Below are positions 14,541 through 24,440 of a stretch of 46,195 bases of DNA, one piece after another. The position numbers and the translations under genes are program-made. Origin of the DNA: Flavobacteriaceae bacterium. GTDB taxonomy: Bacteria; Bacteroidota; Bacteroidia; Flavobacteriales; Flavobacteriaceae. The stretch is taken from NCBI GenBank assembly GCA_947464335.1, contig CANHWG010000016.1, forward strand, positions 1 through 46,195, given 5' to 3'. Within the stretch, counting starts at the first letter, position 1; each line of letters opens with the position of its first letter. The notes below the pieces were generated by a model. That model saw nothing but the letters and a program-made list of their open reading frames with translations, made no database searches and was not told where the DNA came from.

Positions 14541-17500
14541 ATGTATTTAATTTTTGACACTGAGACGACCGGATTACCAAGAAATTGGGCAGCACCAATT
14601 ACAGACACTACCAATTGGCCAAGATGTGTTCAAATTGCATGGCAGTTGCATGATGAGCTGGGAAATCTTATCGAGCATCAAGATTATTTAGTAAAACCTG
14701 AAGGATTCAATGTGCCGTATGATGCTGAAAGAATCCATGGAATTTCTACAGAATTAGCTCAAGAACAAGGAATATATTTAAAAGAAGTTTTAGAAAAGTT
14801 TACTATTGCTCTGGCAAAAGCCAAGTTCATAGTTGGTCAAAATGTGGGCTTTGATGTCAATATTATGGGTTGCGAATTCCATAGAATGGACATTCAATCT
14901 CCAATGAGTTCAATGCCTGTTTTAGATACCTGTACCGAAGTTACAGCGTCATTATTAAAATTACCTGGTGGTCGAGGTGGAAAGTTCAAGTTGCCTACCT
15001 TAACCGAGTTACATCACTACCTTTTTGGAGTTCCGTTTTCAGAAGCGCATAATGCCACTGCCGATGTTGAAGCAACAACTCGTTGCTTTTTAGAGTTAAT
15101 AAGAAGAGATAATTTCACCAAAGAAGAATTAGAAGTTACGGCTGATTATTTCAAAGAATTTAAAGTACATAATCCACAAGAAATTCAACTTATCGGGTTG
15201 AATCACATCAATCTTAAAAAGGCATCGGAAGAAATTAAGAAGCAATTTCAAAAAGAGGAAGAAGTTGCAATTTCTACTCATAAAAATAAACTAGATCTTC
15301 ATAGTTTAGATGCTGTTGATTTTGTTCATCTGCATAATCATACCCAATTTTCAGTATTGCAATCTACCATTAGTGTAGCCGATTTAGTAAAAGCGGCAGT
15401 TGCTAATAAAATGCCTGCTGTTGCCATGACAGATCATGCCAATTTGATGGGCGCTTTTCATTTTGTTCGAGATATTTTATACCATAATAAATCGGCTCAA
15501 GCCAAAAATAAAGTTTCAGAAGAAAACGGAGAAACTCCAACAGAAACTATTATTAAACCTATTGTTGGCTGTGAGTTTTACGTTTGTGATGACTTAAAAG
15601 ACAAATCTAGAAAAGATAATGGTTATCAAATTGTTTTTCTTGCCAAAACAAAAAAAGGATATCATAATCTGGCTAAATTATCATCGATAGCTTATACTGA
15701 AGGATTTTATTATGTACCAAGAGTAGATAAAAAAGCTATTCAACAATACAAAGAAGACATCATTGTTTTGTCAGGAAATTTATATGGTGAAATACCAAGT
15801 AAAATTTTAAATATTGGTGAGAACCAAGCAGAAGAATCTTTGATTTGGTGGAAACAGGAGTTTGGCGATGATTTTTATTTGGAATTAATGCGTCACAATC
15901 AGGAAGATGAAAATAGAGTAAACACTTCGTTGATAGCATTAGCTAAAAAGCATCAAATAAAAACAGTAGCGACCAACAATGTTTTCTATATCAATAAAGA
16001 AGATGCTAATGCGCATGATATTTTGTTGTGTGTGCGCGATGGTGAAAAACTATCAACCCCAATTGGTCGCGGTCGTGGTTATCGATACGGATTAAATAAT
16101 CAGGAATATTATTTTAAGTCGGCAGATGAAATGAAAAAATTATTTCATGATCTGCCGGAAGCCATTGCAACAACAGAAGAAATAGTTAATAAAATAGAAA
16201 TCTACGATTTATCTCGCGATGTTTTGTTGCCAAAATTTGATATTCCTTCGGAGTTTTTAGTTGCAGAAGATGAGAAAGATAAAGGGAAACGTGGAGAGAA
16301 TGCTTTTTTAAAATATCTAACCTACAAAGGAGCAGAAAAGCGATATGCCGAAATCACTTCGGAAATAAAGGAACGCATCGATTTTGAGTTACTCACTATT
16401 GAAAATTCTGGTTATCCAGGTTACTTCTTAATTGTACAGGATTTTATAGCAGAAGCTAGAAAAATGGAAGTTTCTGTCGGTCCAGGTCGTGGTTCTGCAG
16501 CAGGCTCGGTTGTAGCATATTGTCTCGGAATAACCAATATAGATCCGTTATTATACAATTTACTTTTTGAGCGTTTTCTAAATCCAGACAGGGTTTCCCT
16601 TCCTGATATTGATATCGATTTTGATGACGAAGGACGAAGTAAAGTAATGGATTATGTAATCCAAAAATACGGTTCTAAACAAGTGGCTCAAATTATTACC
16701 TATGGTACTATGGCTACCAAATCGAGTATTCGAGACACGGCTAGAGTAATGGATTTGCCACTTTTTGAAGCGGATAAAGTAGCTAAATTAATTCCGGGAT
16801 TAATGCCTTCTAAATGGAATTTAGCCCGACTTTTATCCGAAGATGAAGTTACCATTAAAAAAGCACTACGCCCAGAAGAATTTGAGAGAGTAAAAGAATT
16901 AATTTCACTTTCAAAAGAAGGAAACTTATGTGCTGATACGATAAATCAAGCAAAATTTTTAGAAGGAAATCTAAGAAATACTGGGATACACGCCTGTGGC
17001 GTTATTATTACACCAAGTGACATTACCAATTTTGTTCCAGTAGCAACAGCCAAAGATTCTGATTTGTTTGTTACTCAATTTGATAACTCCGTTGTAGAAA
17101 GTGCCGGATTATTAAAAATGGATTTCTTGGGATTAAAAACCTTAACTTTAATTAAAGATACCGTAAAACTCGTAAAATATAGAACTGGAAAAGATTTAAA
17201 TCCAGATGAATTTCCAATAGATGATACCAAGACCTACGAACTTTTTCAGCGAGGTGAAACCGTTGGGATTTTTCAATATGAAAGCCCTGGAATGCAAAAG
17301 TATATGAAGGAATTAAAGCCAACCGTTTTTGGCGATTTGATTGCTATGAATGCGTTGTATCGCCCGGGACCAATTGCCTATATTCCTAGTTTTATAAAAC
17401 GAAAAAACGGTGAAGAAGAAATCACTTATGATATTGAAGCTTGCGAAGAACTGCTTAAAGAAACCTATGGAATTACTGTTTATCAAGAACAAGTGATGCT

Positions 17501-19046
17501 TTTGTCTCAAAAGCTGGCTGATTTTTCCAAAGGTGATGCCGATGTTTTGCGTAAAGCAATGGGGAAAAAGCAAAAGGATGTCTTGGATAAAATGAAGCCA
17601 AAATTTATTTCTCAAGCCGAAGCTAAAGGCCATTCCGCCGATAAATTAGAAAAAATTTGGAAAGACTGGGAAGCTTTTGCTGAGTATGCTTTTAACAAAT
17701 CGCACTCTACATGCTATGCTTGGATCGCCTACCAAACAGCGTATTTAAAAGCCAATTATCCAGCCGAATATATGGCTGCCGTTTTATCCAATAATATGAA
17801 TGATATTAAGCAAGTTTCCTTTTTTATGGAAGAATGCAAACGTATGGGATTACAAGTTTTAGGACCAGATGTAAATGAGTCCTTTTATAAATTTACCGTA
17901 AATGAAAATTATGCTGTTCGTTTTGGAATTGGTGCTGTGAAAGGTGTCGGTGCCAATGCAGTAGATACTATTGTTCAAAACAGAAAAGACGAGCCCTATA
18001 AATCAATATTCGATTTAGCTAAAAAAATAGATTTGAGAGCAGCCAACAAAAAAGCATTTGAAAGTTTAGCCTTAGCAGGAGGATTTGATTGTTTTGAAAA
18101 CACCCATCGAGCACAGTATTTTCATATTGAAGGAGAAGGAATTACTTTTTTAGAAAAAGCCATACGATATGGGTCTAAGTTTCAAGAAAATGAAAATTCC
18201 TCTCAAGTAAGTTTGTTTGGTGATGCTAGCGAAGTGCAAATTGCCGAACCATTAGTTCCGCCATGTGAAGAATGGAGTACTATGGAGAAACTAGCCAAAG
18301 AAAAAGAAGTGGTTGGGATTTATATTTCGGGTCATCCGTTGGATGATTATCGTTTCGAAATGAAATATTTTTGTAACAGTAAATTAGAAAATCTCAAAAA
18401 TCTTGAAAATTATATCAGTAAGACACTCACTTTTGCAGGAATTGTAACTAATGTACAATACCGAACGGCAAAAAATGGGAAAGATTGGGCGATGTTCACT
18501 TTAGAAGGATATGATGAAAGTCATGAGTTTAGAATTTTTGATGAAGAATATTTGAAATACCGACACTTTTTAATTAATAACCAATTTGTCTATTTTAAAG
18601 TGTCCATAAAAGAAGGTTGGGTGAATAGAGAAACCGGTAAAAAATCGGATCCAAGAATTCAATTTGTAGAAGTAAAACAACTACAAGATGTGCTATCGCT
18701 TTTTGCTAAAAAATTGAGTATTCAAATGGATATTGAGGATTTGCAGCAACATTCGATTCAGCAATTAAACACCATTTTCCAATCCTATAAAGGAGATAAA
18801 TCGGTAACCTTTGAAATTGTAGAATATGATAAGACTCCAAAAATAACCGAAGTAATTACTAAAAATGTAATTGAGTTGGAAGAAAATAGTGATACTGAAA
18901 ATCTAGATATCGAAATTCCAATAATAGAACTAGAGAACCCTATAGTTACCAAAGTTTCATTGCCAAGTAGAAAATTAAAATTAAAAATCTCAAACGATTT
19001 ACTGTTTGAGTTAGAAAAAATGAATATTAAATTTAGTTTGAATTAA
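14541..19046 (+). CDS. dnaE: DNA polymerase III alpha subunit with N-terminal proofreading exonuclease
   Basis: 1501 aa, the replicative polymerase. Residues ~1-190 are a DnaQ-type 3'-5' exonuclease (FDTETTG with Asp6 and Glu8; HNATADVEATTR near 170). A PHP domain starts near residue 260 (VHLHNHTQFSVLQS). The polymerase palm carries GPGRGSAAGSVVAY and PDIDIDFDDEGR (688-699) with catalytic Asp residues. Finger and tandem HhH regions follow, then an OB fold near residue 1294 (LTFAGIVTNVQYR). Ordinary DnaE is about 1160 aa, so the extra length is mainly the fused exonuclease, meaning polymerase and proofreader are one chain here. Confidence 0.97.
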   Translation: MYLIFDTETTGLPRNWAAPITDTTNWPRCVQIAWQLHDELGNLIEHQDYLVKPEGFNVPYDAERIHGISTELAQEQGIYLKEVLEKFTIALAKAKFIVGQNVGFDVNIMGCEFHRMDIQSPMSSMPVLDTCTEVTASLLKLPGGRGGKFKLPTLTELHHYLFGVPFSEAHNATADVEATTRCFLELIRRDNFTKEELEVTADYFKEFKVHNPQEIQLIGLNHINLKKASEEIKKQFQKEEEVAISTHKNKLDLHSLDAVDFVHLHNHTQFSVLQSTISVADLVKAAVANKMPAVAMTDHANLMGAFHFVRDILYHNKSAQAKNKVSEENGETPTETIIKPIVGCEFYVCDDLKDKSRKDNGYQIVFLAKTKKGYHNLAKLSSIAYTEGFYYVPRVDKKAIQQYKEDIIVLSGNLYGEIPSKILNIGENQAEESLIWWKQEFGDDFYLELMRHNQEDENRVNTSLIALAKKHQIKTVATNNVFYINKEDANAHDILLCVRDGEKLSTPIGRGRGYRYGLNNQEYYFKSADEMKKLFHDLPEAIATTEEIVNKIEIYDLSRDVLLPKFDIPSEFLVAEDEKDKGKRGENAFLKYLTYKGAEKRYAEITSEIKERIDFELLTIENSGYPGYFLIVQDFIAEARKMEVSVGPGRGSAAGSVVAYCLGITNIDPLLYNLLFERFLNPDRVSLPDIDIDFDDEGRSKVMDYVIQKYGSKQVAQIITYGTMATKSSIRDTARVMDLPLFEADKVAKLIPGLMPSKWNLARLLSEDEVTIKKALRPEEFERVKELISLSKEGNLCADTINQAKFLEGNLRNTGIHACGVIITPSDITNFVPVATAKDSDLFVTQFDNSVVESAGLLKMDFLGLKTLTLIKDTVKLVKYRTGKDLNPDEFPIDDTKTYELFQRGETVGIFQYESPGMQKYMKELKPTVFGDLIAMNALYRPGPIAYIPSFIKRKNGEEEITYDIEACEELLKETYGITVYQEQVMLLSQKLADFSKGDADVLRKAMGKKQKDVLDKMKPKFISQAEAKGHSADKLEKIWKDWEAFAEYAFNKSHSTCYAWIAYQTAYLKANYPAEYMAAVLSNNMNDIKQVSFFMEECKRMGLQVLGPDVNESFYKFTVNENYAVRFGIGAVKGVGANAVDTIVQNRKDEPYKSIFDLAKKIDLRAANKKAFESLALAGGFDCFENTHRAQYFHIEGEGITFLEKAIRYGSKFQENENSSQVSLFGDASEVQIAEPLVPPCEEWSTMEKLAKEKEVVGIYISGHPLDDYRFEMKYFCNSKLENLKNLENYISKTLTFAGIVTNVQYRTAKNGKDWAMFTLEGYDESHEFRIFDEEYLKYRHFLINNQFVYFKVSIKEGWVNRETGKKSDPRIQFVEVKQLQDVLSLFAKKLSIQMDIEDLQQHSIQQLNTIFQSYKGDKSVTFEIVEYDKTPKITEVITKNVIELEENSDTENLDIEIPIIELENPIVTKVSLPSRKLKLKISNDLLFELEKMNIKFSLN

Positions 19047-19116
19047 GTATCAGTTCTGATAATGAATTAATAGTAAAAACTGATTTTTTACCTAAAGGAA
19101 AACAAAATTTAATGCC

Positions 19117-19124
19117 TAATTTTG
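19117..19124 (+). promoter_or_regulatory. Promoter -7 box for trxA
   Basis: TAATTTTG, 36 nt before the trxA ATG. Confidence 0.6.
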
Positions 19125-19160
19125 ACCTCTAATAAATACAATAATTTAAACATATAAAAT

Positions 19161-19478
19161 ATGGCACTAGCAATTACAGATGCTACTTTTGATGAGGTAG
19201 TATTAAAATCAAATAAACCGGTAGTAGTAGATTTTTGGGCGGCTTGGTGTGGACCATGTAGAATGGTTGGACCAGTAATCGACGAAATTGCTACCGAATA
19301 TGAAGGAAAAGCAACCGTTGGAAAAGTTGATGTAGATGCAAATCAAGAATTTGCTGCTAAATATGGAGTACGTAACATTCCAACAGTTTTAGTCTTTCAA
19401 AACGGAGAAGTAGTAGGTCGTCAGGTTGGTGTAGCACCAAAAAAAACCTATACAGATGCAATTGATGCGTTATTGTAA
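19161..19478 (+). CDS. trxA: Thioredoxin
   Basis: 105 aa cytoplasmic thiol-disulfide reductant with the classical active site WCGPC (Trp29, Cys30, Cys33) and the cis-Pro loop RNIPTVLVF. There is no signal peptide and the length is normal. It stands alone, with its own promoter and a strong terminator. Confidence 0.97.
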   Translation: MALAITDATFDEVVLKSNKPVVVDFWAAWCGPCRMVGPVIDEIATEYEGKATVGKVDVDANQEFAAKYGVRNIPTVLVFQNGEVVGRQVGVAPKKTYTDAIDALL

Positions 19479-19498
19479 TCAATAATAAATTCAAGTAT

Positions 19499-19527
19499 AA
19501 GGTTTGACGAAAGTCAAACCTTTTTTT
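19499..19527 (+). terminator. Rho-independent terminator
   Basis: 10-bp stem AAGGTTTGAC/GTCAAACCTT with a GAAA tetraloop and T-run, after trxA. Confidence 0.9.
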
Positions 19528-19553
19528 ATACATTTAAATTCAAATAATCAAAT

Positions 19554-19561
19554 TATCTTTG
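19554..19561 (+). promoter_or_regulatory. Promoter -7 box for the DUF58 gene
   Basis: TATCTTTG ends only 4 nt before the DUF58 ATG at 19566, so the transcript would start at or almost at the start codon. Confidence 0.6.
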
Positions 19562-19565
19562 ATAC

Positions 19566-20492
19566 ATGAAGATAGAAGAACAAAAAGAACTCGTTTCGGG
19601 ATTTAAACATTTAGAATTGTTAGCCAATCAGGTCGTAGAAGGTTTTATTTCAGGAATGCATAAATCACCTTTTCATGGTTTTTCGGCAGAGTTTGCGGAG
19701 CATAAAGTCTATAATTCTGGCGAAAGCACTAAACATATTGACTGGAAGTTATTTGCTAAAACGGATAGATTGTATACCAAAAGGTATGAAGAAGAAACTA
19801 ATCTTAGATGCCATTTGATTCTTGATAATTCTTCATCAATGCATTATCCAAAATTAAAAAGCGACGAACCTTTTTTCCATAACAAGATTGGATTCTCCGT
19901 TTTAGCTTCGGCAGTTTTAATGAATTTATTAAAAAAACAACGAGATGCCGTTGGATTAAGTGTCTATTCGGATAATTATGAATATTATGCACCCGAAAAG
20001 GGGAGCGACCGTCATCATCGCATGATTTTGAGTAAACTCGAAGAACTTTTAGAAAAACCAAAAGTTTCAAAAAGTACTGATACCGTAACCTTTTTGCATC
20101 AAATCGCTGAAAAAATACACCGTCGTTCTATGATTGTTTTATTTACAGATATGTTTCAGATGGCTAACAACGAAGCCCTTTTTAACGCACTACAACATTT
20201 AAAACACAACAAACACAAAGTGGTTGTTTTTCATGTGATTGATAAAAAAACGGAAGTTAATTTTAATTTTGATAATGCACCTCGAAAGTTTATCGATATT
20301 GAAACAGGAGAACAAATCAATGTTTTTGCAGATACAATCAAAGGAGTTTATGAAGAAAAGGTTTCAGATTATTTTAAAACATTAGCTATGACTTGCGCAC
20401 AAAACAGAATTAAATACGTTCCCGTTGCTGTAGAAGATAGTTTTGAAAAGATTTTGACAACCTACTTGGTTGAAAAACAAATGTTTGGTTAA
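19566..20492 (+). CDS. DUF58 domain protein (vWA-like fold)
   Basis: 308 aa with the DUF58 signature YNSGESTKHIDWKLFAKTDRLYTKRYEEETN near residues 48-80, followed by a vWA-like domain whose first metal-site motif is LDNSSSM. Family members are often encoded beside MoxR ATPases and act in assembly or stress-related chaperone systems. No MoxR gene is visible here, so the role is open. The ATG is kept because the N-terminus (ELVSGFKHLELLANQVVEGF) matches the family. The upstream promoter box is unusually close. Confidence 0.92.
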   Translation: MKIEEQKELVSGFKHLELLANQVVEGFISGMHKSPFHGFSAEFAEHKVYNSGESTKHIDWKLFAKTDRLYTKRYEEETNLRCHLILDNSSSMHYPKLKSDEPFFHNKIGFSVLASAVLMNLLKKQRDAVGLSVYSDNYEYYAPEKGSDRHHRMILSKLEELLEKPKVSKSTDTVTFLHQIAEKIHRRSMIVLFTDMFQMANNEALFNALQHLKHNKHKVVVFHVIDKKTEVNFNFDNAPRKFIDIETGEQINVFADTIKGVYEEKVSDYFKTLAMTCAQNRIKYVPVAVEDSFEKILTTYLVEKQMFG

Positions 20493-20550
20493 TAATATAG
20501 AAAGCGCCTAATTTTTTGATGAAAAAAGTTGCAAAAATCAAAAACGGTTG

Positions 20551-20558
20551 TATATTTG
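20551..20558 (+). promoter_or_regulatory. Promoter for tRNA-Asp
   Basis: TATATTTG, with TTG at 20529-20531 and a 19-nt spacer; 18 nt before the tRNA. Confidence 0.7.
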
Positions 20559-20576
20559 CAACCGCAATAAAGCGAT

Positions 20577-20650
20577 GGTTTGGTAGTTCAGTTGGTTAGA
20601 ATACATGCCTGTCACGCATGGGGTCGCGGGTTCGAGTCCCGTCCAGACCG
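20577..20650 (+). tRNA. tRNA-Asp (GTC)
   Basis: 74 nt. The acceptor stem GGTTTGG pairs with CCAGACC (one G-U). The D-arm contains AGTTCAGTTGGTTAGA, the anticodon loop CTGTCAC gives GTC, and the T-loop is TTCGAGT. Discriminator base is G. CCA is not encoded. Confidence 0.97.
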
Positions 20651-20660
20651 CGAAATTGGG

Positions 20661-20694
20661 AAAAGCACTTTGGAAACAAAGTGCTTTTTTGCCC
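20661..20694 (+). terminator. Terminator after tRNA-Asp
   Basis: 12-bp stem AAAAGCACTTTG/CAAAGTGCTTTT with a GAAA loop and T-run. Confidence 0.9.
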
Positions 20695-21013
20695 AAAAAA
20701 GCAATCAAAATGATTGTCTTTTGGGATAACCCAAAAAAGCAAATGAAATGCATTCACCAACTTAAGTGAGTCATTCAAAATTAGTTGTGTTGTTTTGCTA
20801 CGACTTTGTAACTCGTAGCGCGGTTTAGTAGTTAGACCAATGAAAAGCTTTCCATTTATTCTGAATTAATTTCAGAATCTAAGGATGGCTTTTTTGATTT
20901 ACAGAAAGTTGGATTTTATTTTGTAATTGATTGAAAATTCATAACTTGCGATACCCTTAGAGCATAATGTTTCACTAAGAAAAATTATCAATCAACCAAA
21001 CCAATTCCACATC
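20695..21013. other. Intergenic region with hairpins and a possible tRNA scrap
   Basis: No gene seen. It holds a 7-bp hairpin GCTACGA/TCGTAGC (20797-20819), then GGTTTAGTAGTT (20822-20833), which matches the first 12 nt of the tRNA-Asp gene at 11 of 12 positions. A terminator-like structure follows (TTCTGAA/TTCAGAA inside AAAGC...GGCTTTTTT, about 20843-20896). No TAnnTTTG box is seen ahead of the 21014 gene. Confidence 0.4.
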
Positions 21014-24000
21014 ATGAGAAAACTATTACTTGTTTTCGTTTTGTTTTTTTCAACGTCTATTTTAGTAGCTCAAAATTTTAATCAGCCATCACAATTCAAC
21101 AATGTGTGTGATGACAATAATGACGGAATCGCTGCTTTTTTTTTGGGTGAAATCACCTTTGAAATCCTAGGAAATTTAAATCCCCAGAACTATTTGGTTA
21201 CCCATCATGAAACACAAACCGATGCGGTAACAGGGGTCAATCCGATGACGAGCCCTTATATGAACATCAACCCTAACACTCAAATTGTTTTTGTTAGGAT
21301 AGTAACCGTTGCTACTAGTGAAGTTACCATTTTGACCTATAATTTGACAGTTATCTCATCACCCGAAGCACCAACTGTAACCATAACCAATTGTGCCAAC
21401 TTAATTCCGAGTTTTCCTTGTTGGGACTTAACTTCGGTAGAAGCGGAAATTGTACAAGGTCAACCTCCGGTGTTCGTCACTTACTTTCAGACATTGGCAG
21501 ATGCTCAAACCGGAAGTATTCCTATCCAAAATCCAAGTTGCTATCTAAGTCCAGTAATGGCTCCAATTCAACCACCGGTTTATTACCGAGCTAGTTTTGC
21601 TGAAAATGGTTGTTTTTCTGTAGGAGTAATTGAATTGGTTACTATAGATTGTGAAAATCCGAATTGCCCGGCACCGACAAATTTTTTCATTAGCAGTACA
21701 ACGGCAGATTCTATAACTCTTGATTGGTCACAAAGTTCAGGTGCTGTGTCTTATACCGTAACATACGAAGTGCTTGGTGGTCCAAATGTAGCAATTTCCA
21801 CAGGGCTTATAAGCAATATTACAATTCCAAATCTACTTTGTGGTAACACATATGTTTTTTCTGTAAGAGCTAATTGTGGTAATAGCGGAATGAGTGTTGC
21901 ATCAAATTCGATTACATATACGACTGGAGCTTGTGCTCCTCAACCTGGCCAACCGGTTGATTTAAGACAATGTGCAAATGATAACGGTTTAGCTTGTTTT
22001 GACTTTGTATCTAATGATATTTTTATTCTCAATACTTTAAATCCATCAGCGTTTACCCTAACGTATCATACCTCATTGACAAATGCTGAAAATGATGCCA
22101 ATGCTTTAGTATCGCCTTATTGTGTTTCCTCTTCACAACCTATTTATGCTAGATTAGAGAATAATGCTACTCAAACGTATCAAATATTTGGTTTTTCTCT
22201 TATTGTTGAAACTGTTTCAGCCGAAGTTACACCGCTTAACAATATGCTGCAATGTGATGATAACAATGATAGTGTAGTGACATTTGATTTAACAACAGTT
22301 CAGGCTCAAATCAATTCGACCAATGTTTTAGAGTATTATCCTAGTTTGGCTAACGCTCAAAATCAAGTGGTGCCATTTAATAATCCTTCGGCTTTAAATA
22401 TTGGAGTTCAAAATCAGTTAACAGCTGTTTTTGTTAGGGAGATTGTTCCTAATGGTTGTGATAATATCTACAGTTTCCAATTACAGGTTTTTGCCAATTG
22501 TAATATTGCTTATACTTGTTCGCAAGCTAATTCCCTTTGTAGTGCACTCGGAACAGTTTTTAATAATACTACAAACATTCCGTCAACAGTTGCTTACGGT
22601 TGTTTGTTTACCACGCCAAATCCAACTTGGTTTTACCTTCCAATAAGTCAGGCCGGAACCATAAATTTGTTAATTGAACAAGGGACAAGCCCAAATGTTA
22701 GCACTCCTAATTTAGATGCTGATTTTGTCATTTTCGGACCATTTACTGATCCAGTAACTCCGTGCAACGGACAATTAACTGCTAACAATATTATTGGCTG
22801 TAGTTATTCATCGGCACCTGTAGAAAATGCCATTATTACGAACGCACAACCGGGGCAATTTTATTTGTTAATGGTAACCAATTTCAGTAACCAACCGGGT
22901 TATATTAAAATATCAGAAGTATCCGGATCTACTGGAGCTATTGATTGTTCCGGATTAAAATTGAATGCCTTTTTAGATGCCAACAGCAATGGAACACAAG
23001 ACAACGGCGAACAAAATTTTCCTTTAGGACAATTTACATATGAAATCAACAACAACGGAAATGTTCATAATATAGTTTCGCCAACTGGCATCTATACTAT
23101 TTATGATACTAATAGTTCAAACTCCTATGATTTGAGTTATGCGATTGATCCGAATTATTCTTCGTCGTATGGTATTACAACTTCCTTATACAGCAATGTA
23201 AATGTAGTAATAGGTTCCGGAATGCAGACCTATAATTTTCCAATAACCATATCACAACCCTATAATGATTTAGCAGTTAATATTATTCCGGTAAATGCGC
23301 CAAGACCAGGATTCACTTATCAAAATAAAGTTGTGTATACGAATAACGGAAACCAAACCATAGCATCTGGAACAGTTACGTTCAATCATGATCCTTTGGT
23401 TTCAATATTTGCAAATACACAAACTGGGACACTACCAATTGCCAATGGATTTACATATGGGTTTACAAATTTATTACCTTTTGAGTCTAGAGAAATGACG
23501 GTGTCTATGCAAATACCAACCATACCAACAGTAAACCTTGGCGGATTGTTGACTAATACAGCGTCAATTGCTCCGCTCACTGGTGATGTAGTACCGACGA
23601 ATAATTCTGCAAACAATACACAAATTATTATAGGTGCCTATGACCCAAATGATAAAATGGAAGCGCATGGGGAAAAAATTTTATATTCGACTTTTAACTC
23701 AAACGATTATTTAACGTACACCATTCGTTTTGAAAATACAGGAACAGCTAATGCCGAAAATGTGAGAGTTAACGATATATTGGATGCCGGTTTGGACAAG
23801 AGTACCATTAAAATGATAAGTGCCAGTCATCCTTATATTATGGATAGAGTTGAAAGGAACGTGAATTGGATTTTTAACGATATCCAGTTACCACCATCAG
23901 TTGCAGATACAAACATCGGAAAAGGATACATTACTTTCCAAATAAAACCAATGCCAGGGTATGCGATAGGTGATATTATTCCAAATACCGCTTCAATTTA

Positions 24001-24322
24001 TTTCGACTTTAATCCGCCAATTATTACCAATACGTTTACTACGGAATTTGTGCAACAATTGGGTGTAGGAGAATTCGAAAATGCCGATTTTGTTTTCTAT
24101 CCGAATCCGGTTTCAGATATCGTAACGATTAAAGTCAAAAATACTGGTATTATCACTAATATTGCCGTTTATGATGTGTCAGGAAAGATGATAATTGCTC
24201 AAAAACCAATCACGGCTTCTATCCAAACACTCGATTTATCCTCAGTTTCCAAAGGAATGTATCTTCTAGAAGTAACTAACGATACCAATTTGAAAGTGGT
24301 TAAAAAATTGATAGTCGAATAA
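21014..24322 (+). CDS. T9SS type A sorted surface protein with FN3 and DUF11-like domains
   Basis: 1102 aa. A signal peptide (KLLLVFVLFFSTSILVAQ) precedes several beta-sandwich repeats marked by CDDNNDG-type motifs near residues 32 and 414. A fibronectin type III domain lies at about residues 217-300 (CPAPTNFFISSTTADSITLDW). A C-terminal DUF7619/DUF11-like domain follows (YDPNDKMEAHG, LTYTIRFENTGTANAENVRV). The last ~75 residues are a type A sorting domain (FYPNPVSDIVTIKV...GMYLLEV...KKLIVE), so the protein should cross the outer membrane by the type IX system and be anchored or released. Probably adhesin-like; the ligand is unknown. Confidence 0.92.
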   Translation: MRKLLLVFVLFFSTSILVAQNFNQPSQFNNVCDDNNDGIAAFFLGEITFEILGNLNPQNYLVTHHETQTDAVTGVNPMTSPYMNINPNTQIVFVRIVTVATSEVTILTYNLTVISSPEAPTVTITNCANLIPSFPCWDLTSVEAEIVQGQPPVFVTYFQTLADAQTGSIPIQNPSCYLSPVMAPIQPPVYYRASFAENGCFSVGVIELVTIDCENPNCPAPTNFFISSTTADSITLDWSQSSGAVSYTVTYEVLGGPNVAISTGLISNITIPNLLCGNTYVFSVRANCGNSGMSVASNSITYTTGACAPQPGQPVDLRQCANDNGLACFDFVSNDIFILNTLNPSAFTLTYHTSLTNAENDANALVSPYCVSSSQPIYARLENNATQTYQIFGFSLIVETVSAEVTPLNNMLQCDDNNDSVVTFDLTTVQAQINSTNVLEYYPSLANAQNQVVPFNNPSALNIGVQNQLTAVFVREIVPNGCDNIYSFQLQVFANCNIAYTCSQANSLCSALGTVFNNTTNIPSTVAYGCLFTTPNPTWFYLPISQAGTINLLIEQGTSPNVSTPNLDADFVIFGPFTDPVTPCNGQLTANNIIGCSYSSAPVENAIITNAQPGQFYLLMVTNFSNQPGYIKISEVSGSTGAIDCSGLKLNAFLDANSNGTQDNGEQNFPLGQFTYEINNNGNVHNIVSPTGIYTIYDTNSSNSYDLSYAIDPNYSSSYGITTSLYSNVNVVIGSGMQTYNFPITISQPYNDLAVNIIPVNAPRPGFTYQNKVVYTNNGNQTIASGTVTFNHDPLVSIFANTQTGTLPIANGFTYGFTNLLPFESREMTVSMQIPTIPTVNLGGLLTNTASIAPLTGDVVPTNNSANNTQIIIGAYDPNDKMEAHGEKILYSTFNSNDYLTYTIRFENTGTANAENVRVNDILDAGLDKSTIKMISASHPYIMDRVERNVNWIFNDIQLPPSVADTNIGKGYITFQIKPMPGYAIGDIIPNTASIYFDFNPPIITNTFTTEFVQQLGVGEFENADFVFYPNPVSDIVTIKVKNTGIITNIAVYDVSGKMIIAQKPITASIQTLDLSSVSKGMYLLEVTNDTNLKVVKKLIVE

Positions 24323-24340
24323 ATTCAAAGAAACCAATAA

Positions 24341-24373
24341 CAAAGCCTTCTTTCGAGAGGGCTTTTCTTTTTT
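24341..24373 (+). terminator. Terminator (imperfect stem)
   Basis: AAAGCCTTC and GAGAGGGCTTT pair with one irregularity, followed by TTCTTTTTT, 19 nt after the T9SS protein gene. Confidence 0.65.
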
Positions 24374-24405
24374 GGGCAAACAGTAACTTCGTGAATATAA
24401 TTTCT

Positions 24406-24413
24406 TATTTTTG
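24406..24413 (+). promoter_or_regulatory. Promoter -7 box for the 24441 lipoprotein
   Basis: TATTTTTG, 27 nt before ATG 24441. It overlaps the in-frame TTG at 24411 and therefore argues against that longer start. Confidence 0.6.
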
Positions 24414-24440
24414 AAACTGTTAATCCGATGGAACCCATTC

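Noticed and set aside
20538..20778. Two minus-strand frames containing GLEPATPCVTG or GLDGTRTRDPMRD
   Set aside because: They are antisense translations of tRNA-Asp and its terminator, not genes.
23386..23616. 76-aa minus-strand frame inside the T9SS protein gene
   Set aside because: Shadow of the real gene, with no start context or family resemblance.
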